From the NCBI GenBank assembly GCA_036874045.1, contig CM072341.1:1128501-1192500 (forward strand): a stretch of 64,000 nucleotides of DNA, written 5' to 3'. This DNA is from Cymodocea nodosa. Its lineage: Eukaryota > Streptophyta > Magnoliopsida > Alismatales > Cymodoceaceae. This document shows, one piece after another, positions 1 to 12,394 of this stretch; positions within the stretch are counted from its first letter, which is position 1; each line of letters opens with the position of its first letter. The position numbers and the translations under genes are program-made. Under the pieces are notes generated by a model. It did no database searches, was not told where the DNA came from, and worked only from the letters and a program-made list of their open reading frames with translations.

Positions 1-280
1 TATATGTATTCAAATTCCAACATGATACATAATAAATGACATGTGTTTAAACTAGAAGTAAAGAAGAAAATAAAGAGAGCGGGTAATTTTTTATTTGATC
101 TCAACAATCAAGAGTTTAATTAGGATATTGTGTGCGTACGTACATACTCCAGATTGTAAGCATCTACTTTATTTACTCTTACAGTTTATGGTATGGATCA
201 GAAATTATGCCCCATACAGAAAACAAAGATATTTTATGGTATTTTGGAGCCATTTTGTTCGTTCTAGCATAATATTTGAA

Positions 281-780
281 GTGGAAGAAGCCCCACAGAA
301 ATCTCAGTATATTTTCTTGGTTGTGGAATTAGGTCCACTTACAAACAGATATATCAACCTGATCTTAACGTGGAATAATAAAAGAATACCTAATCATTGT
401 GTCATATCAATTAAAGGTCAACAATGTACAAACTTGCCTACTTAAGAAGCAATTGTCACTTCCCATAAGTCAATAGAAACTAGAAAACAGTCTCCCTCTC
501 TTGAAAGTCTGAAAGGCCAGTCCAACTCCAACTCTATGCTGCTGTCGGTGGATTTTTACTGAAATTTGCCGTATTGACTAATCCTCTCTATGTTCATGCA
601 CATAATTTTAGTATATCTTCCAGCCAAGGGTTTAATTATATTGACCATGCAAATGAATTATTGTGCGGGATTTGGGCCATTCGGCCGGTGGAAATCGTTG
701 CTTCGTTTGCCAAACGAAGTTCGAAAGGAATGACCGGCGCGAGCCGAAAGTCTTCTCATGGGTTGAAAAAATTACATATC
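281..780 (-). repeat. GRP-gene upstream flank without its gene
   Basis: The stretch matches, in reverse orientation, the region 5' of the GRP genes; compare the flank of F at 47020-47300 and the sister copy at 58815-59170. Shared blocks include the GTGGAAGAAG...CCCACAG segment and the TTTTTACTGAAATTTGCCGTATT segment. A gene it once served would lie to the left of base 1 or is lost. Bases 540-800 also pair as an inverted repeat with 3345-3700. Confidence 0.7.
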
Positions 781-1740
781 TAACTAGTTAAAATTTTATT
801 TCTACTAGTTTGAAAAGGCAAATAGTAGAGTTTTGCTAAAGGACGAATAGAACAAGAATTTTTAATCCTTTTATTAGTAAGATGTATTAATAAGTTCTGA
901 AGAACTTTATTATCCGAGGGTTGTTTAAGCTTTCCAATTCTTTGAGTTTGTTGTAAGGACTTGCAAATTCTAAATGTCTGTGATGAGAATGTATAAACCG
1001 CACACACCTCCCTGCCAATTTCGATCATTCTCACTGATACTGCAAGGACTTGAAAATCTTGAATAAAGCGTATAATAAAAAAGAAATCGATACTGCAATT
1101 CATTTATATAGTCAATTAACTCACTGATATAAGGTTGAAGTTAAAAGTTAGTTTATATAAAACATTTGCAAGTTGAAGATCTTCAGTAACAATAGTTGTT
1201 CCAACTAAACTAATATTCACTAAGTCTTCATTTTGGTAGTTTGACATACTGTATACCATAGATTTTATCAATATTATGAATAAAATTCAAATTACAACAC
1301 ATGTGATTAGTAAGACTTGTACCTATAATTTAAATATGTTTTTTGACTGAGGCAAAATATGCAGAAATATTTTTTAAGGGATTTACAAGATGCCTTGATG
1401 TTAAGCTAGATTTAAAACCTATCATATTAAACATGGAATAAGTTTTTCAAGCAGAAGTATCTAAATGACTTATAAGTTGATTGTATTGTATTGCTCTTAA
1501 GTAACTAGTGTAGAGGGGCAATGACTTTATCGTTTTCTGCAAAAATATTTCGAGTAAAAGGTATTTCTTCCGTTACTAACATTTTTCATTGAGGATTACT
1601 TATCAAGAAACACTTCATGTAGTTCTTGCAGAATGTCTTTAACGAGGCTTATATAGATAATGCTCTCAGTAATTTCAAGTTCCATTGAATTAGAAATTCA
1701 AGCGGTGATCATATCATTGAACGTTTCTTAGGATCAATCC
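780..1740 (-). pseudogene. Copia pol fragment (protease end to GAG-pre-integrase)
   Basis: The minus-strand reading at 780-1103 resembles the copia GAG-pre-integrase domain: an IQDFQ-like strand, then QPSDNKVLQNL where families usually have GHPS-x-VL, then CSIRPLAKLYYLPF where families have CxxCPLAKQxRLPF. The HPS-region residues and one Cys are changed and the reading is broken farther left. The block from about 800 to 1740 is repeated in the same orientation at 59230-60085, where the protease tail (LTNVLYILTFNFDLIPMSKL) is clearer. So the fragment was already fixed beside a GRP flank when the segment was duplicated. Old and non-functional. Confidence 0.6.
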
Positions 1741-3344
1741 TATTGAATCATCAGAAAACCAAACTTATTTATTATGTTAAGGGCCTTATGCATATATAGA
1801 TCTACTCTAAGTGGGCTAACTCCCAACCATGTAGAAACTGCAACAATTCATAATATATGGATTATAACAAGGATGTCATATATATTTATCTCACTATTAT
1901 TTTATATGTCGTCCTAGTGGTTGTTCATCAAGATAGGACATTGAGTGTCATGTCTTACGTAGGACATTACAACTATCACATGAACGTTTAAGGGAAAGCA
2001 CCAAAAATGTTGGACAGAATCTCCTTTGAATAATTCATGTAAGGCTTGGTACTTGGTAAAAAATATGATTTACAACAAGTCTAATAATTACACAAAAAAA
2101 ATCTCTAAGATATACAAGATGAGTTTTTAATTTCATCTCATATTTACAAATCAAGAAACCCTATCTATAACCACACTCATCTCCAATAAGGCGATATCCA
2201 AATCCTAAGTCCTTATCACTTTTGTCCTTAAAGAGGGTTACCATTGCAACCTAAGAGAAGTTAGAAGCTTTGCCTTTGGCCCTAGTTCATTGGTTAGTCT
2301 TTTTAAAGGCCTAAAAGAGGGAATTTTTAGGAGCGAAGCTTAATAAATATATTATATAAATCTCAATATAACGCATGTTCAATTTAAATATAACAACCAT
2401 GACAGCAAGTAAATTCAATACGATACTCTTATAAGAAGGAATGCCTAAAACTACCAATTTCAAAATCAAACCAACAAGAATCATATGCATGCACATCAAC
2501 AGGGTCATCAATCTTAAAATAACATTGTCACTAATAAATTTACTATGTTTGTATTTAACCCTACAACAGGATATGTCACTCGTAACCTGATGACGAGACC
2601 CATTGGCTACCCAAACTTTGAGATGAGGTTAAACAACACGTCTCATTATGTACACAATATCACAATACAACTACCTATGGCTAGATCAACACGAAACCAA
2701 ATTTAATAACACAAGACAATAAACATATCATGACACCAATTAATGAAATGATATATGAATCAAAAGATCACATCAAAACTAGTATGCGGTAAAACTCATA
2801 ATTTCCAATGTTACTAATTGAACCAATTTCAAGTAATTTAATCATCCTTCGAGTAATAATAATTACAAGAAAAAAATTATACTAATATTGCATGCATTAA
2901 GATGATCAATGATATACTTAACACAATTTTTATGAAGTAACAACATAAGAGAGACCTCTATCTTCCTTTTTCTTCTTTTTCCTTTTCTTTTTTTCTTCTT
3001 CTCCTCTTCTTTTTCTTCTTCACGAACCCACCAACTGCCAAACAAGAAGCCAACACTCGAGCTCGTCGAACTTCTTCAAATCGACCTCAATTTCGTTGGA
3101 AAACAAATGTCCGAGCCCGTCGCCCAGTCAACGACCGATAGACCACACAATGGGAAGACGAAGGGCTTTGGCACCGCACGACCGACCGCAACAATGAATG
3201 TTCGTCGCCTCTTTGCACGCAGAAATCTCCTTTTTTATTTGATATATTTGAGATATACTGGTTTGTCGATAGTTTTCTTTCAAATCTTCCTAGATTTCAT
3301 AGGTCGTTTTGCAAGATATGATGGTATCTCTAATGTCTAGTTTG
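1741..3344. other. No gene recognised
   Basis: AT-rich sequence with only short chance ORFs. A polypyrimidine tract at about 2955-3025 produces a Lys/Glu-rich minus-strand reading that I do not take as coding. Bases 3055-3200 are locally GC-richer but gave no recognisable protein. The block is flanked by the inverted repeat 540-800 / 3345-3700, so it may be the inside of a rearranged or inserted segment. Confidence 0.5.
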
Positions 3345-3700
3345 ACAGAATAAAATTTACTAGTTGATATGTAATTTTTCCATCCCATGAGAAGACTTGG
3401 TCATTTCACCCCTAAAATCTACTACTCTACTCAAGAGTCACACACACGGTAACTGGAGTGGATCGCACGGGTCATTCCTTTGGAACTTCGTCCGTTTGGT
3501 AATGGAAGCAACAACTTCCACCAGCGCCGGATGGCCCAAATCCCACTCAATGATTCATTTGCGTATTTGATATAATTAAACGCTTGTGCTTGGATGGTGG
3601 ATATACTAAAATTACGTTGAGATGGGATTAGCTGCATGAACATAGAGAAGATTATTTAATTCCGCAAATTTCAGTAAAAATCCACCGACGACAACACGGC
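3345..3700. repeat. Inverted partner of 540-800 (GRP upstream flank)
   Basis: Reading this block backwards gives the GRP upstream motifs seen at 540-800: the CATCCCATGAGAAGAC segment, the GTTTGATATAATTAAACGC-like segment and the TTTACTGAAATTTGC segment. Here it is in the plus orientation and leads directly into gene A. From about 3562 it is also the start of the long direct duplication shared with 26177-27955. Confidence 0.65.
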
Positions 3701-4327
3701 ATTGCAAGGTGTAGCTGAGTCTTCTGGTGAGGATTGGCATTCCTTCTGATAGAAGAAGTAAAGAATACCAAACAAATGACCAAATGCCAAAACTCATCCA
3801 ACAGATGCAACCCACAAACAATGCACCTCCATATACAGTCAATTGCAATTTATTTGCCTAACATTTTGTTAATCAATTTCCATCGACCTAATACTTTAAT
3901 TTATTATTATTCACTTCAAAGTCTTGTATTTGATCACTTTTATACTCCATCCATCTTATCTTACTCATACCTCCAACAAGTAATTCCAACTCAAGCTTCA
4001 CCGCTCATTATTCCGAATTAGAAAAGATTAGGTCTATTCAGCAAATTCCAGTCAAAATCCACCAGCACAGATTCGGATTGGCCCTTCAGATTTCTAGAGA
4101 GCGGGACTATTTTCTAATTTCTATTGACTTACGGGACATCACGATTGCTTCTTAAGTTTGCAAGTTGGTATGGTGTTGACCTTTAGCACAATGATTAGAT
4201 ATTCATTTATTATTTCTCGACGATATGGCCAGGTTGTGACACATATATATTATTGTCTGTTTGTATTCTAAGATTCCTGTGGGTTTTCTTCAACGTTAAA
4301 AATTGGTGCAAGAACGGAAGAAAACCC

Positions 4328-4336
4328 TATAAATAG
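4328..4336 (+). promoter_or_regulatory. TATA box of GRP gene A
   Basis: TATAAATAG lies 78 bases before the ATG. The same sequence at the same spacing precedes copies D, F and G, which supports it as the core promoter. Confidence 0.8.
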
Positions 4337-4413
4337 CCAACAATGTGGTCCGAAACTGATCACAGCCATCTCACTTTTCTCTCAAGACGTTCTGAAAACT
4401 AGAGAAACAAAGG

Positions 4414-4857
4414 ATGGCGAGGTTCGGAAAAGTTGTAAGTGTCGCCCTTCTCCTCATGTTCTGTTTGGGCATGACCACTGCCACTAGGGTCTTGACGGCA
4501 TATGCCAGTGGAGGAGGAGGAGGAGGAGGCGGAGGTGGTGGCGGTGGCCGTGGAGGAGGATCTGGATACGGCTCTGGCTCTGGCTCTGGTTACGGACATG
4601 CTGGAGGACGTGGTGGATACGCCAGCGCGGGTGGTGGAGGTGGAGGCGGTGGAGGTGGTGGTGGATCTCATGGCGGAAGTGGTTCCGGCTATGGATCCGG
4701 TAGTGGCTCCGGATATGCTGTTGGCAACGGCGGCTATGCTAGAGCTGGAGGAGGCGGTGGCGGAGGAGGAGGTGGTGGTGGCAGCCACGGTGGGTCTGGA
4801 TATGGGTCTGGTTCGGGCTCCGGCCACGGATACGCTCGTGGTGGATACTACCCTTGA
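4414..4857 (+). CDS. Glycine-rich secreted protein, GRP copy A
   Basis: A 147-residue single-exon protein. Residues 1 to about 22 are a signal peptide (basic MARFGK, hydrophobic VALLLMFCLG, then TTA before TRVLTAYASG). The rest is three rounds of a long Gly run followed by a GSGYGSGSGSGYG-like block, ending in GYARGGYYP. Such proteins are exported and are usually assigned to the cell wall; no enzymatic role is expected. An AATAAA poly-A signal is at 4962-4967. The start is fixed by the signal peptide and by identity with D, F and G. The long open frame on the opposite strand is a by-product of GGN codons. Close to identical to D; the exact wall function is inferred from composition only. Confidence 0.88.
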   Translation: MARFGKVVSVALLLMFCLGMTTATRVLTAYASGGGGGGGGGGGGGRGGGSGYGSGSGSGYGHAGGRGGYASAGGGGGGGGGGGGSHGGSGSGYGSGSGSGYAVGNGGYARAGGGGGGGGGGGGSHGGSGYGSGSGSGHGYARGGYYP

Positions 4858-6724
4858 AACTCCACTTCTTTTGATGGTCAAATATGGGAAATACTTGTAT
4901 CGATCTTTATTTTCATTGCAGGGGCGTAATTTCAATCTCATGTTATGTATGTAACACAAAAAATAAAGAAGATGCTTGCGTGCTACGACATGCATTGACA
5001 TGATAATTAAATAAAGATCTTAATGGTTGTGAGATGTATGCGTGCATGACGCCCATGTCGAAGTAATTTACCTTCTCTTTGTTATTTCTTATGTATTTGT
5101 TTAATCCTGTCTAATTTAGTTAATTTGTGTCCAACTCAACTGAGGAATTGAGCATCTTACTCAAACTTAGACGTCTAACATGATTGTCTCAAGTGAGAAA
5201 TAATAAATATCAATTCAAATTTTGGTGAAAGACAAGCATATGGCAATCTCTGTATTCTGTGCACATATTATTTTGTTATGCGAAGCAAATACCTTTTTCT
5301 CCAGAAAATAAGTCCTTTGTTAATCGAATGCACGGGATCTATAATTCGTCTTCACCTCTCATTCCTTGTGTGAAAAATCATAATATTTTATACAAATCTA
5401 ATCGCACACAAATGTATTTATGAAACTTTGTTAGGAGTACACATGATTCGATTCAAATGTAATAACCACACCTATTTGGATAGAATTTTAACGACCTGAT
5501 TGAATTTTGTAGTGAGTTGTGGGTTGGTTCCTTATATTATAAAACATCTATATATATATTTAAGATCACAATATTGAATTGAAGAGGATATAGGTGTTTA
5601 TTAAAATTAAAATTTTGAAATAGAATTGTTTACTAAGAATACATATGAACATTATTCACATATTATATGTTTATAGAAGTAAGTTGTAAATATTAATCTA
5701 ATTAGTTATGTCATGTACGACGTTAATTTGTTCGTGCAATCTCTACTTATCATATCGGCACGATGCAGATGGGTTGGTCAACGTGAGCAGGAGAAGTCCA
5801 TCGGTATGGGCCGCTATGTAGGTCTTCGATCGAGTGTGGGTTGGGCGATCAAATGGGATTCAAAAATATTTTATTTGTTTAAAGTAAGTTGATGAGATTT
5901 GACTTCATAATCTTTAAGAAATCTCAATATTGTACCATACATTCAAATTATTATTTAAAGATATTGAAAAAAGTATTAATCATCATTCATTAAATTAAAT
6001 AAGAAATAATAATTACATTTATTGAATTTATGAATTATAGAAAAGATACATCATTTATCAAGAAATTTACATATGATGAATAAAAATTACATTACATAAT
6101 TTACATTGATAATTAAAAATCTACATTTAATTTTAAAATGACCGTCTCGAAATACTTATTTTGAATTCATGCTTACCATGCAAAAGCACTTAGGCTGTCT
6201 TTTTTCACATCACACTTACACACGAAAGGAAAACCAAGACACAACTTCTCCATCTCTTCCAGACTTCTTAGGATCTTTTATTCTTATATCTTCACTTATT
6301 TCTCATTTATTTCATCTCATATGGGCACCCATGGACCCATTTCTCTTATTTTCTCTATGTTATACTTTAGCTCACTTTGCAATCATTTAGAACGCATAAC
6401 CTTAGATGCTGAAGACTAGCCTACTTAACTAAGATAACTTTAGAGGTTAAGTAATTTAAGCTTGTGAGGTGACCAACACCTTGCTTATACGTACTTGAAG
6501 TACTTACCTAGATTAATTTATAGTTTTTAAGGTCATACTCTTATATTTTTGAAGTTCGTTTACTTCACTTGCATTTGCATATACTATTTTATCCTTAGAA
6601 TTGTACTAAATGGTGACTTCATTTCTTCTCATTTTTTCACCTAATAGTAGTGGAACCCCAAAGGGTTGAAAATAGTATCTCTCTTCTCTCTCTTTACAAT
6701 GTTTCTAGGGTTACACAAATTATG
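4858..6724. other. 3' flank of GRP A and intergenic sequence
   Basis: Contains the 3' untranslated region and poly-A signal of gene A, then AT-rich DNA without a credible gene. Blocks at about 5160-5410 and 6100-6450 reappear inverted at about 45950-46220 and 45520-45850, so this is part of the left arm of the large inverted duplication. Confidence 0.6.
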
Positions 6725-7420
6725 ATTGAACCAAAAACAAGAATAAGTAAAAGCTCATGCAAATGAAGTTCTCAAGCTATGCGCACCAGGGTTAGGTGTC
6801 AATGCATTTTTCAAGTGAGTTAAAGATCACATGTACATCTCAAGTGTGAATGGATCGATGAAAATTCAAATCCTCGTACGAAGTTGTTTAAGCAACTACG
6901 TGTGGCATGGGGTACCAATGCGTTGTCTCTTTTGACTTATTAACTGTTGTTTCTTATAATGGAGCGTTGTACTCGAATTCAACTAGATTAAAGCTATACA
7001 ATTGACACCTAACCATAGCTCATGCAAATGAAGTTCCCTAGCTATATATAAAATTGCGTTAGGTGCCAATGCATTAAATGTCAAGAGAGGAAAATCTCTC
7101 ACACGCTTCTAAAGTGTGAATTGATGGAAACCTAAATTCGATTACAAAGCTACTTGAGCAACTGTGTAGATAATGGCATAGGTTACCAATGGGTTATCTC
7201 TTTTCACATATTAACTGTTATTTCTTATAATGGACAACTGTACACAAATTTGGCTCGTTTACAGTACCATTGGATGATCGAAGGAAAAGCAAGAATGAGT
7301 AAAGCTCACGCAAATGAAGTGCCCGCACAGGCGTTAGGTGTCAATGCATTTATCAAGTGACTCAAAGCTCACATACACTTCTGATTTGATGGAAATCTAA
7401 AGCCATGTACGTAGTTGTTT
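6725..7420. repeat. Tandem repeat, about 250-bp unit, 2-3 copies
   Basis: Three diverged units begin near 6725, 7010 and 7270. Each carries an AGCTCA(T/C)GCAAATGAAGT segment, then GTTAGGTG(C/T)CAATGCATT, and the first two continue into TTAACTGTT(G/A)TTTCTTATAATGGA. The inverted partner at about 45250-45500 holds only one unit, so the expansion happened on this arm or was lost on the other. Confidence 0.65.
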
Positions 7421-8124
7421 ATTCTTTGAAATTAGTAAAATTAATTGTAACAAATAAAAGATGAATCACCACATTGGTTTAGGTTTGTTTGCACACCGAT
7501 GAGTTGCTATCTCTTAATATTTTACCATTTTTTTATAAAATATAAGGAAGATAAACATCAATGGAGTTACCATCTTTTATAATTTTTAAAAGAAATATTA
7601 TAAGGAAGGTGGATGTCGATGGAGTCATCCTCCTCCCTTCGTTTTCTTAAATTTTGATCCAATCCAAGGGTCGGACCAAAGGTTTAAATTAGAATTAATA
7701 TATGGTAGGTATTAAATGTGAATATCTAAAAATAATAATAATAACAATAAAATTAAATCTTTTAGATATGTGTATAAGTATTTTAAAAGAATGATAATTA
7801 ATACATAATATACGGTACTTTGGCACATAATATAAAACATATGAAACAAGAACAACTGACTCAAATAAACTTGGTCGATCATATTCCAACAAAAATATAT
7901 ATATATAATATAATAATAATACAAGGAACAACGAATTAATGAATATGTAAATATATATATATGAACATATTTTATCAAAATACATTAAAAATAAATATTT
8001 GAATTGAATTGATGATGTTCTTATGGGAAATACATATATATATAATATAAATTTAGATACCCAAAAGGTAACATAAGTATATAAAAGATCAAAATATAAA
8101 TGGAAATTATTAAAATGATAAATA
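7421..8124. other. AT-rich spacer, no gene
   Basis: Very AT-rich DNA with TA runs (near 7895-7920 and 7950-7970). Short minus-strand ORFs here are low-complexity and not credible. From about 7437 onward this block, together with the hAT element, is missing from the inverted arm at about 45240-45290. Confidence 0.55.
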
Positions 8125-8640
8125 TATTTAATACTCCTAAATAAGAGTATAAACTATTTACATAAAAAAATATATAAAATACTCCTAAACAAAAGTATAA
8201 ACTATTTACATATAAAAAAGTATATAATATATATTTAATACTCCTAAACAAGAGTATAAATTGTTTATATATAAAAAAACAAATATATATAATATATTCA
8301 ATACTTCTCAACAAGAGTATAAATATTTACATATTAAAAAATAAGATATATTAAATACTCCTGAATATGAGTATAAACTATTTACATATTAAAAAATAAG
8401 ATATATTAAATACTCCTGAATATGTGTATAAACTATTTGTAAAAATTTATATTTTGATTCAAACAAAATATAAGATGTCAAAATATATGAGATATGTTAA
8501 ATATTCTTAAACAAAAGTATAAAATGTTTATATATATATATAAACATATAATATATTTGATACTCTTAAGCAAGAGTATAAACTATTTACATATATATAT
8601 ATAATATATTAAGGACTCCTAGATAAGAAGAAAAACTATC
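8125..8640. repeat. AT-rich minisatellite of about 60-70 bp units
   Basis: At least seven imperfect units, each with a core like TACTCCTAAACAAGAGTATA followed by AACTATTTACATAT and a TA tract. The core TACTC...GAGTA is itself a short inverted repeat. Unit length varies because the TA tract varies. Confidence 0.7.
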
Positions 8641-8824
8641 AATAAGATTTATATTTTGATACAAATAGGGCATGATAATGTCAAAATATATAGACGATGA
8701 TATTAAATAATATTTTATAAATTGTCTTATGTATGAATATAAATTATCTAAATAACTTTGGATAAGTTATGTTAATTAATTTGGATTATTACTGTTTATG
8801 CCTCCATAGAACCCATCTATATAT

Positions 8825-11800
8825 TAGAGGTGTCAATGGGCGGGGCAACCTGACCCAAAAAATAGCAACTTGTTTAGCCTATAGGTCGGGCTAGGCCGAG
8901 CTGAAATTTTTTTTATCTTTTTGTGATAGGTTAGCTAGGTTCAAAATATTTTTGAGACAACCTAGTCTAGTTTGTATCTCGATTGGGTGTCTATTAGCTA
9001 GGTCGCTCAATTTTATATTTTGTATTTTTACGTCGGTCTCACCCAAGCTTGGCTTCAATCTAATTGATAGAAGCTTTTTTTTTCTTTTATTTTTTTTAGG
9101 TTGAAGTTTTTTTTTTTTTTTTTTGTCAGATTGTATCTTACCTTCCGTTAGACCGATGTTTTTTATTTTTTTATTTTTTTCTTCGATCAGATCATGTCTC
9201 ACCTTTGGTTAGACTGATGTTTTTTTTTATGTTTTTTATTTTTATTTTTTCATCAATCTAACTGTCTAACACTCTAACTATTTTCTTTATTTTTTTCTTT
9301 GATCTAACTAACTGAAGTTTTTTATTTTTTTATTTTTTTTGGTCAAACTATATCTTGCCTTCGATCAAATTGATTTTTTTATTTTTTCATTGGTCTGACC
9401 ATTTTCTAATTTTGTTTTTATTTTTTCATCGATCTGACCATTTTTTATTTTATTTACTTTGATTTTAAATTAAAATAAAAAATAAAAAAATTACAATGTT
9501 ATCTGATAATCAATTCATTGTTCAAATACAATATTTTATTTATAAATATATGAAAATCAAACATAAGTCATGATTCATTCATCACATTAATATCAATATC
9601 ATGACATCATCAACGAACCATTCATAATTCATCAGTCATCATCCATCAACACATTCAAAGATAAGTCATAAAGTTAAAATAATTATTTTATTTTTAAATT
9701 TAAATTAAAAATTATATTATTTTTGTAATTACATAAAATATATTTACATTTAATTTACATAATTACATTTAAATATTTAAATTTGCAAATTCATAAGTTA
9801 TCTTTCTATTGTTGTCCACGAATACGAGCAAGCTCCCAATCTTTAACATACATTAATGTTTCTAAAATATCATGTTTTAATTATACTCTTCTATTATATA
9901 ATATATTACTACTAATACAAAATGTTTGTTCACATGCTACAGAAGAAGTTGGAATTGTTAGTAAATCTCTAGACATTAATGATAAAATAGGAAATGTGCA
10001 TTTTTGTATTTTCTACCAATTTATTACATCAAAATTTAGAAAATCAGGATTATCTCTTATTAAATAGGTATGATTAGTATTATTAAAATTATTTAATTCT
10101 TTCCTATTTATTACATTAAAATCACTATATTCATTATCAAATCAACTATAATCAATTATTAAAGATGATGACGATGGTGTGAAAAATAAAGCATATTTTG
10201 TGTTTGTTGTTGTATTCCATATTTTATAACATACATATCAAACATATTATTTAAACTTTCTTCTACATTTTTAATTGTTACATCAAGTTCTAAATTTAAA
10301 CAAGTTTGTATTCCATTTATTAATTTTTTTAACAACTTTTACTTTAGTCCTAGGATCTAAACAAGCACTTAATGTATATAAGAGAGGTATTTTATTCCAA
10401 TATTTTAAAAATTTCTCTTTCATTTTTAAAACTATAGGTGCAAAAAATGGATAATTACTATAATTATTAAAAACTCTTGCAATATTATATAAGTGGTGGA
10501 TTGCATAAATAGATGTACAATAATATATTCCTGATAAATGTTCTATTGCATTATAAAATGATTTTAAAAATTCAATAAAACAATTAGTTATTGCAAAATC
10601 ATTTTCATCTAGTGGTGTTGTACTATTATCTATTCTACCATTATAATAAGCTTTTATAGCTTCTTTATAAGGTAAATAATTATTTAACATTAAATATAAT
10701 GAATTCCACCTATGAGAGACATCCATTGTAAATGTTTTATGTGATAATTCAAATGAATCACATACATGATTAAATTCTTATTATCGTCTACCACTAGATA
10801 AAATATAACCTAATGCAATTCTATTATTTTCTAGAAAATGTTTTAATTCTTCAACACCTACTTGAACTATAAGATTAATTATATGACATATACATCTTTG
10901 GTGAAATAAATCAAAACCATTTAGTGGAGTTAATCTACTTTTAAACATAGGGATAGTTGCATTATCAAATGTAATACTACCTACTTTTTCTTCAATTTCA
11001 TAAAATTCAAAAATTTCCATAACAGTAGAAAAAATATTTTGAGCATTATGTGGATGATTTATTCTTCTAAATGCTATTAATCTTTTTTGTAAAACACAAT
11101 TATCATCAATAAAATGTGTAGTAATAGCAATATATCCTGCTTTACTTTTACCCTCCCAAATATTAGATGTGCATGCTATAGATGTGTTAATAGAACCTAT
11201 TATACTAACTAATTCCATTCTAAGTTTATTATAAAGTTCAATAATATCTTGCCTAGTTGTATTTCTAGAAACTTTTTTAAACTGTGGACAATAAGCTTGT
11301 GAAATATATTCTTGAAAATGTTGATTATCACCAAAATTAATAGGTAAATTTTGAACAGCAATAAATTTAGCATGTAATTCTCTAGCATTACTAGGATTAT
11401 AATGTCATTGTATTATATTACCTTCAGTGCTAAAATTAAGTTGTGTTTGAATCATTTTATTTTTTTCAAGATTTTTGGACGAACAACTAACTACATGTCT
11501 AGATAAATGACTTGTACTACCTAAAGCTTTGCATGAAAAGTCTGCATTGCAAATGTTGTTGTAGGCCCTCTCCACCATAGTACCATCTCCCAACTCTTTC
11601 ATCTTTATTGTAAACTTTGACCATAAATTTGACCTTCTTCTTGTTTTAGCAGTAGTAGTTGAAGTCGATGCTCTACCTTCTTCTATAGTTTAAACTTGAG
11701 AGTATTGTTGTTCCTACTCAAAATTATCGTCAGCATCGATAGTGCTATTGAAGATGAAGTCATTGAAGTTGTGTGCCATTTTTGCAAAGAATCTAACTTG

Positions 11801-12386
11801 AGAGTTGAAGAAAGTTGAAGCCTAAAATATGATCTTTGTATTTTGTGAAAGAAAGAGAGAAGATTGAATGAGTATGAATTGTGAAAAAAATTCTAACATT
11901 CTTCTCTATTTATAGATTTTTCATCTACATTCCTCTCTCTCTTTCATCCCTTCTCTTGTCTTTTTCTTTTTTTCCTTTTTTTACCATTGGTTTCAACGTT
12001 CATTTTTTACAAACATTATTTCAATGTTCATTTTTTACTAACATTGAAATAATGCTTAGACTTCTTCTTCTTTTTTACTGTTGTTTCAACATTTACTTTT
12101 TTTACGAATGTTGTTTTCGATGTTCGTAACGTTCGTTTTTAAGTTTTAACCTAATACAAGTTGAGCTCGAATTGACCTATGGGCCAGCCTGACCCGACTC
12201 AAATTGGCCCATGGGTCAGCCCGACCCGATCCAAATCTGTCCGCAGGTGAATCCGACTTATAGATTAATTTTCTAATATATTATAGTCCAATCTAACCTA
12301 ATTTTTTAAATTGGATTGGGTTGAACTAACCCATAACAGGTTAGACTAAACCGACCTACAATGGCCCGACCCAATTGACACATCTA
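8825..12386 (-). mobile_element. hAT DNA transposon with 8-bp target duplication
   Basis: The left end TAGAGGTGTCAATGGG and the reverse complement of the right end, TAGATGTGTCAATTGGG, form terminal inverted repeats rich in GGGCGGG/GGGTCGGG motifs. The element is flanked by a perfect direct repeat CTATATAT at 8817-8824 and 12387-12394, the 8-bp duplication diagnostic of hAT. Length is 3562 bp. It encodes one transposase on the minus strand, now broken. It sits about 660 bp upstream of the ATG of GRP copy B. A diverged relative lies at 47995-50690 and a fragment at 63818-64000. Confidence 0.93.
9806..11778 (-). pseudogene. hAT transposase (RICESLEEPER-like), degenerate
   Basis: Order on the minus strand: a probable start near 11778; a BED zinc finger at about 11405-11602 whose second half (CNADFSC...SHLSRHVVSC) is visible but whose first Cys of the CxxC pair is replaced; the RNase H-like catalytic half at 10781-11218 (SNIWEGKSKAGYIAITTHFID, then TFDNAT, then CICHIINLIVQ); a hAT-like region at 10283-10726 (VSHRWNSLYLML...LDPRTK); and the C-terminal dimerisation domain at about 9806-10060 (MSRDLLTIPTSSVACEQTF). 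Frameshifts and stops separate these blocks. It would have catalysed cut-and-paste transposition, but cannot make a full protein now. Confidence 0.85.
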
Positions 12387-12394
12387 CTATATAT

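Larger units (their letters stand above)
3562..5240 (+). repeat. GRP unit A: duplicated segment (copy at 26177-27955)
   Basis: Upstream flank, promoter, coding region and 3' flank of gene A recur almost base for base around gene D, and in reverse around F (46150-47530) and G (50700-51908 plus 58085-58400). Divergence between A and D units is limited to scattered substitutions, a Gly-tract length change and a roughly 110-bp stretch near 27800-27900 that is absent here. Confidence 0.85.

Noticed and set aside
2863..3045. Lys/Glu-rich 60-residue frame
   Set aside because: Product of a polypyrimidine tract.
4502..4954. Glu/Val/Ala-rich frame overlapping GRP A on the same strand
   Set aside because: Frame shadow of Gly codons (GGAGGAG read as Glu); no signal or family match.
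4399..5001. Long Ser/Thr-rich open frame opposite GRP A (same opposite D, F, G and C)
   Set aside because: GGN and TCN codon runs leave the other frames free of stops; no start context or domain, and the frame only mirrors the GRP.
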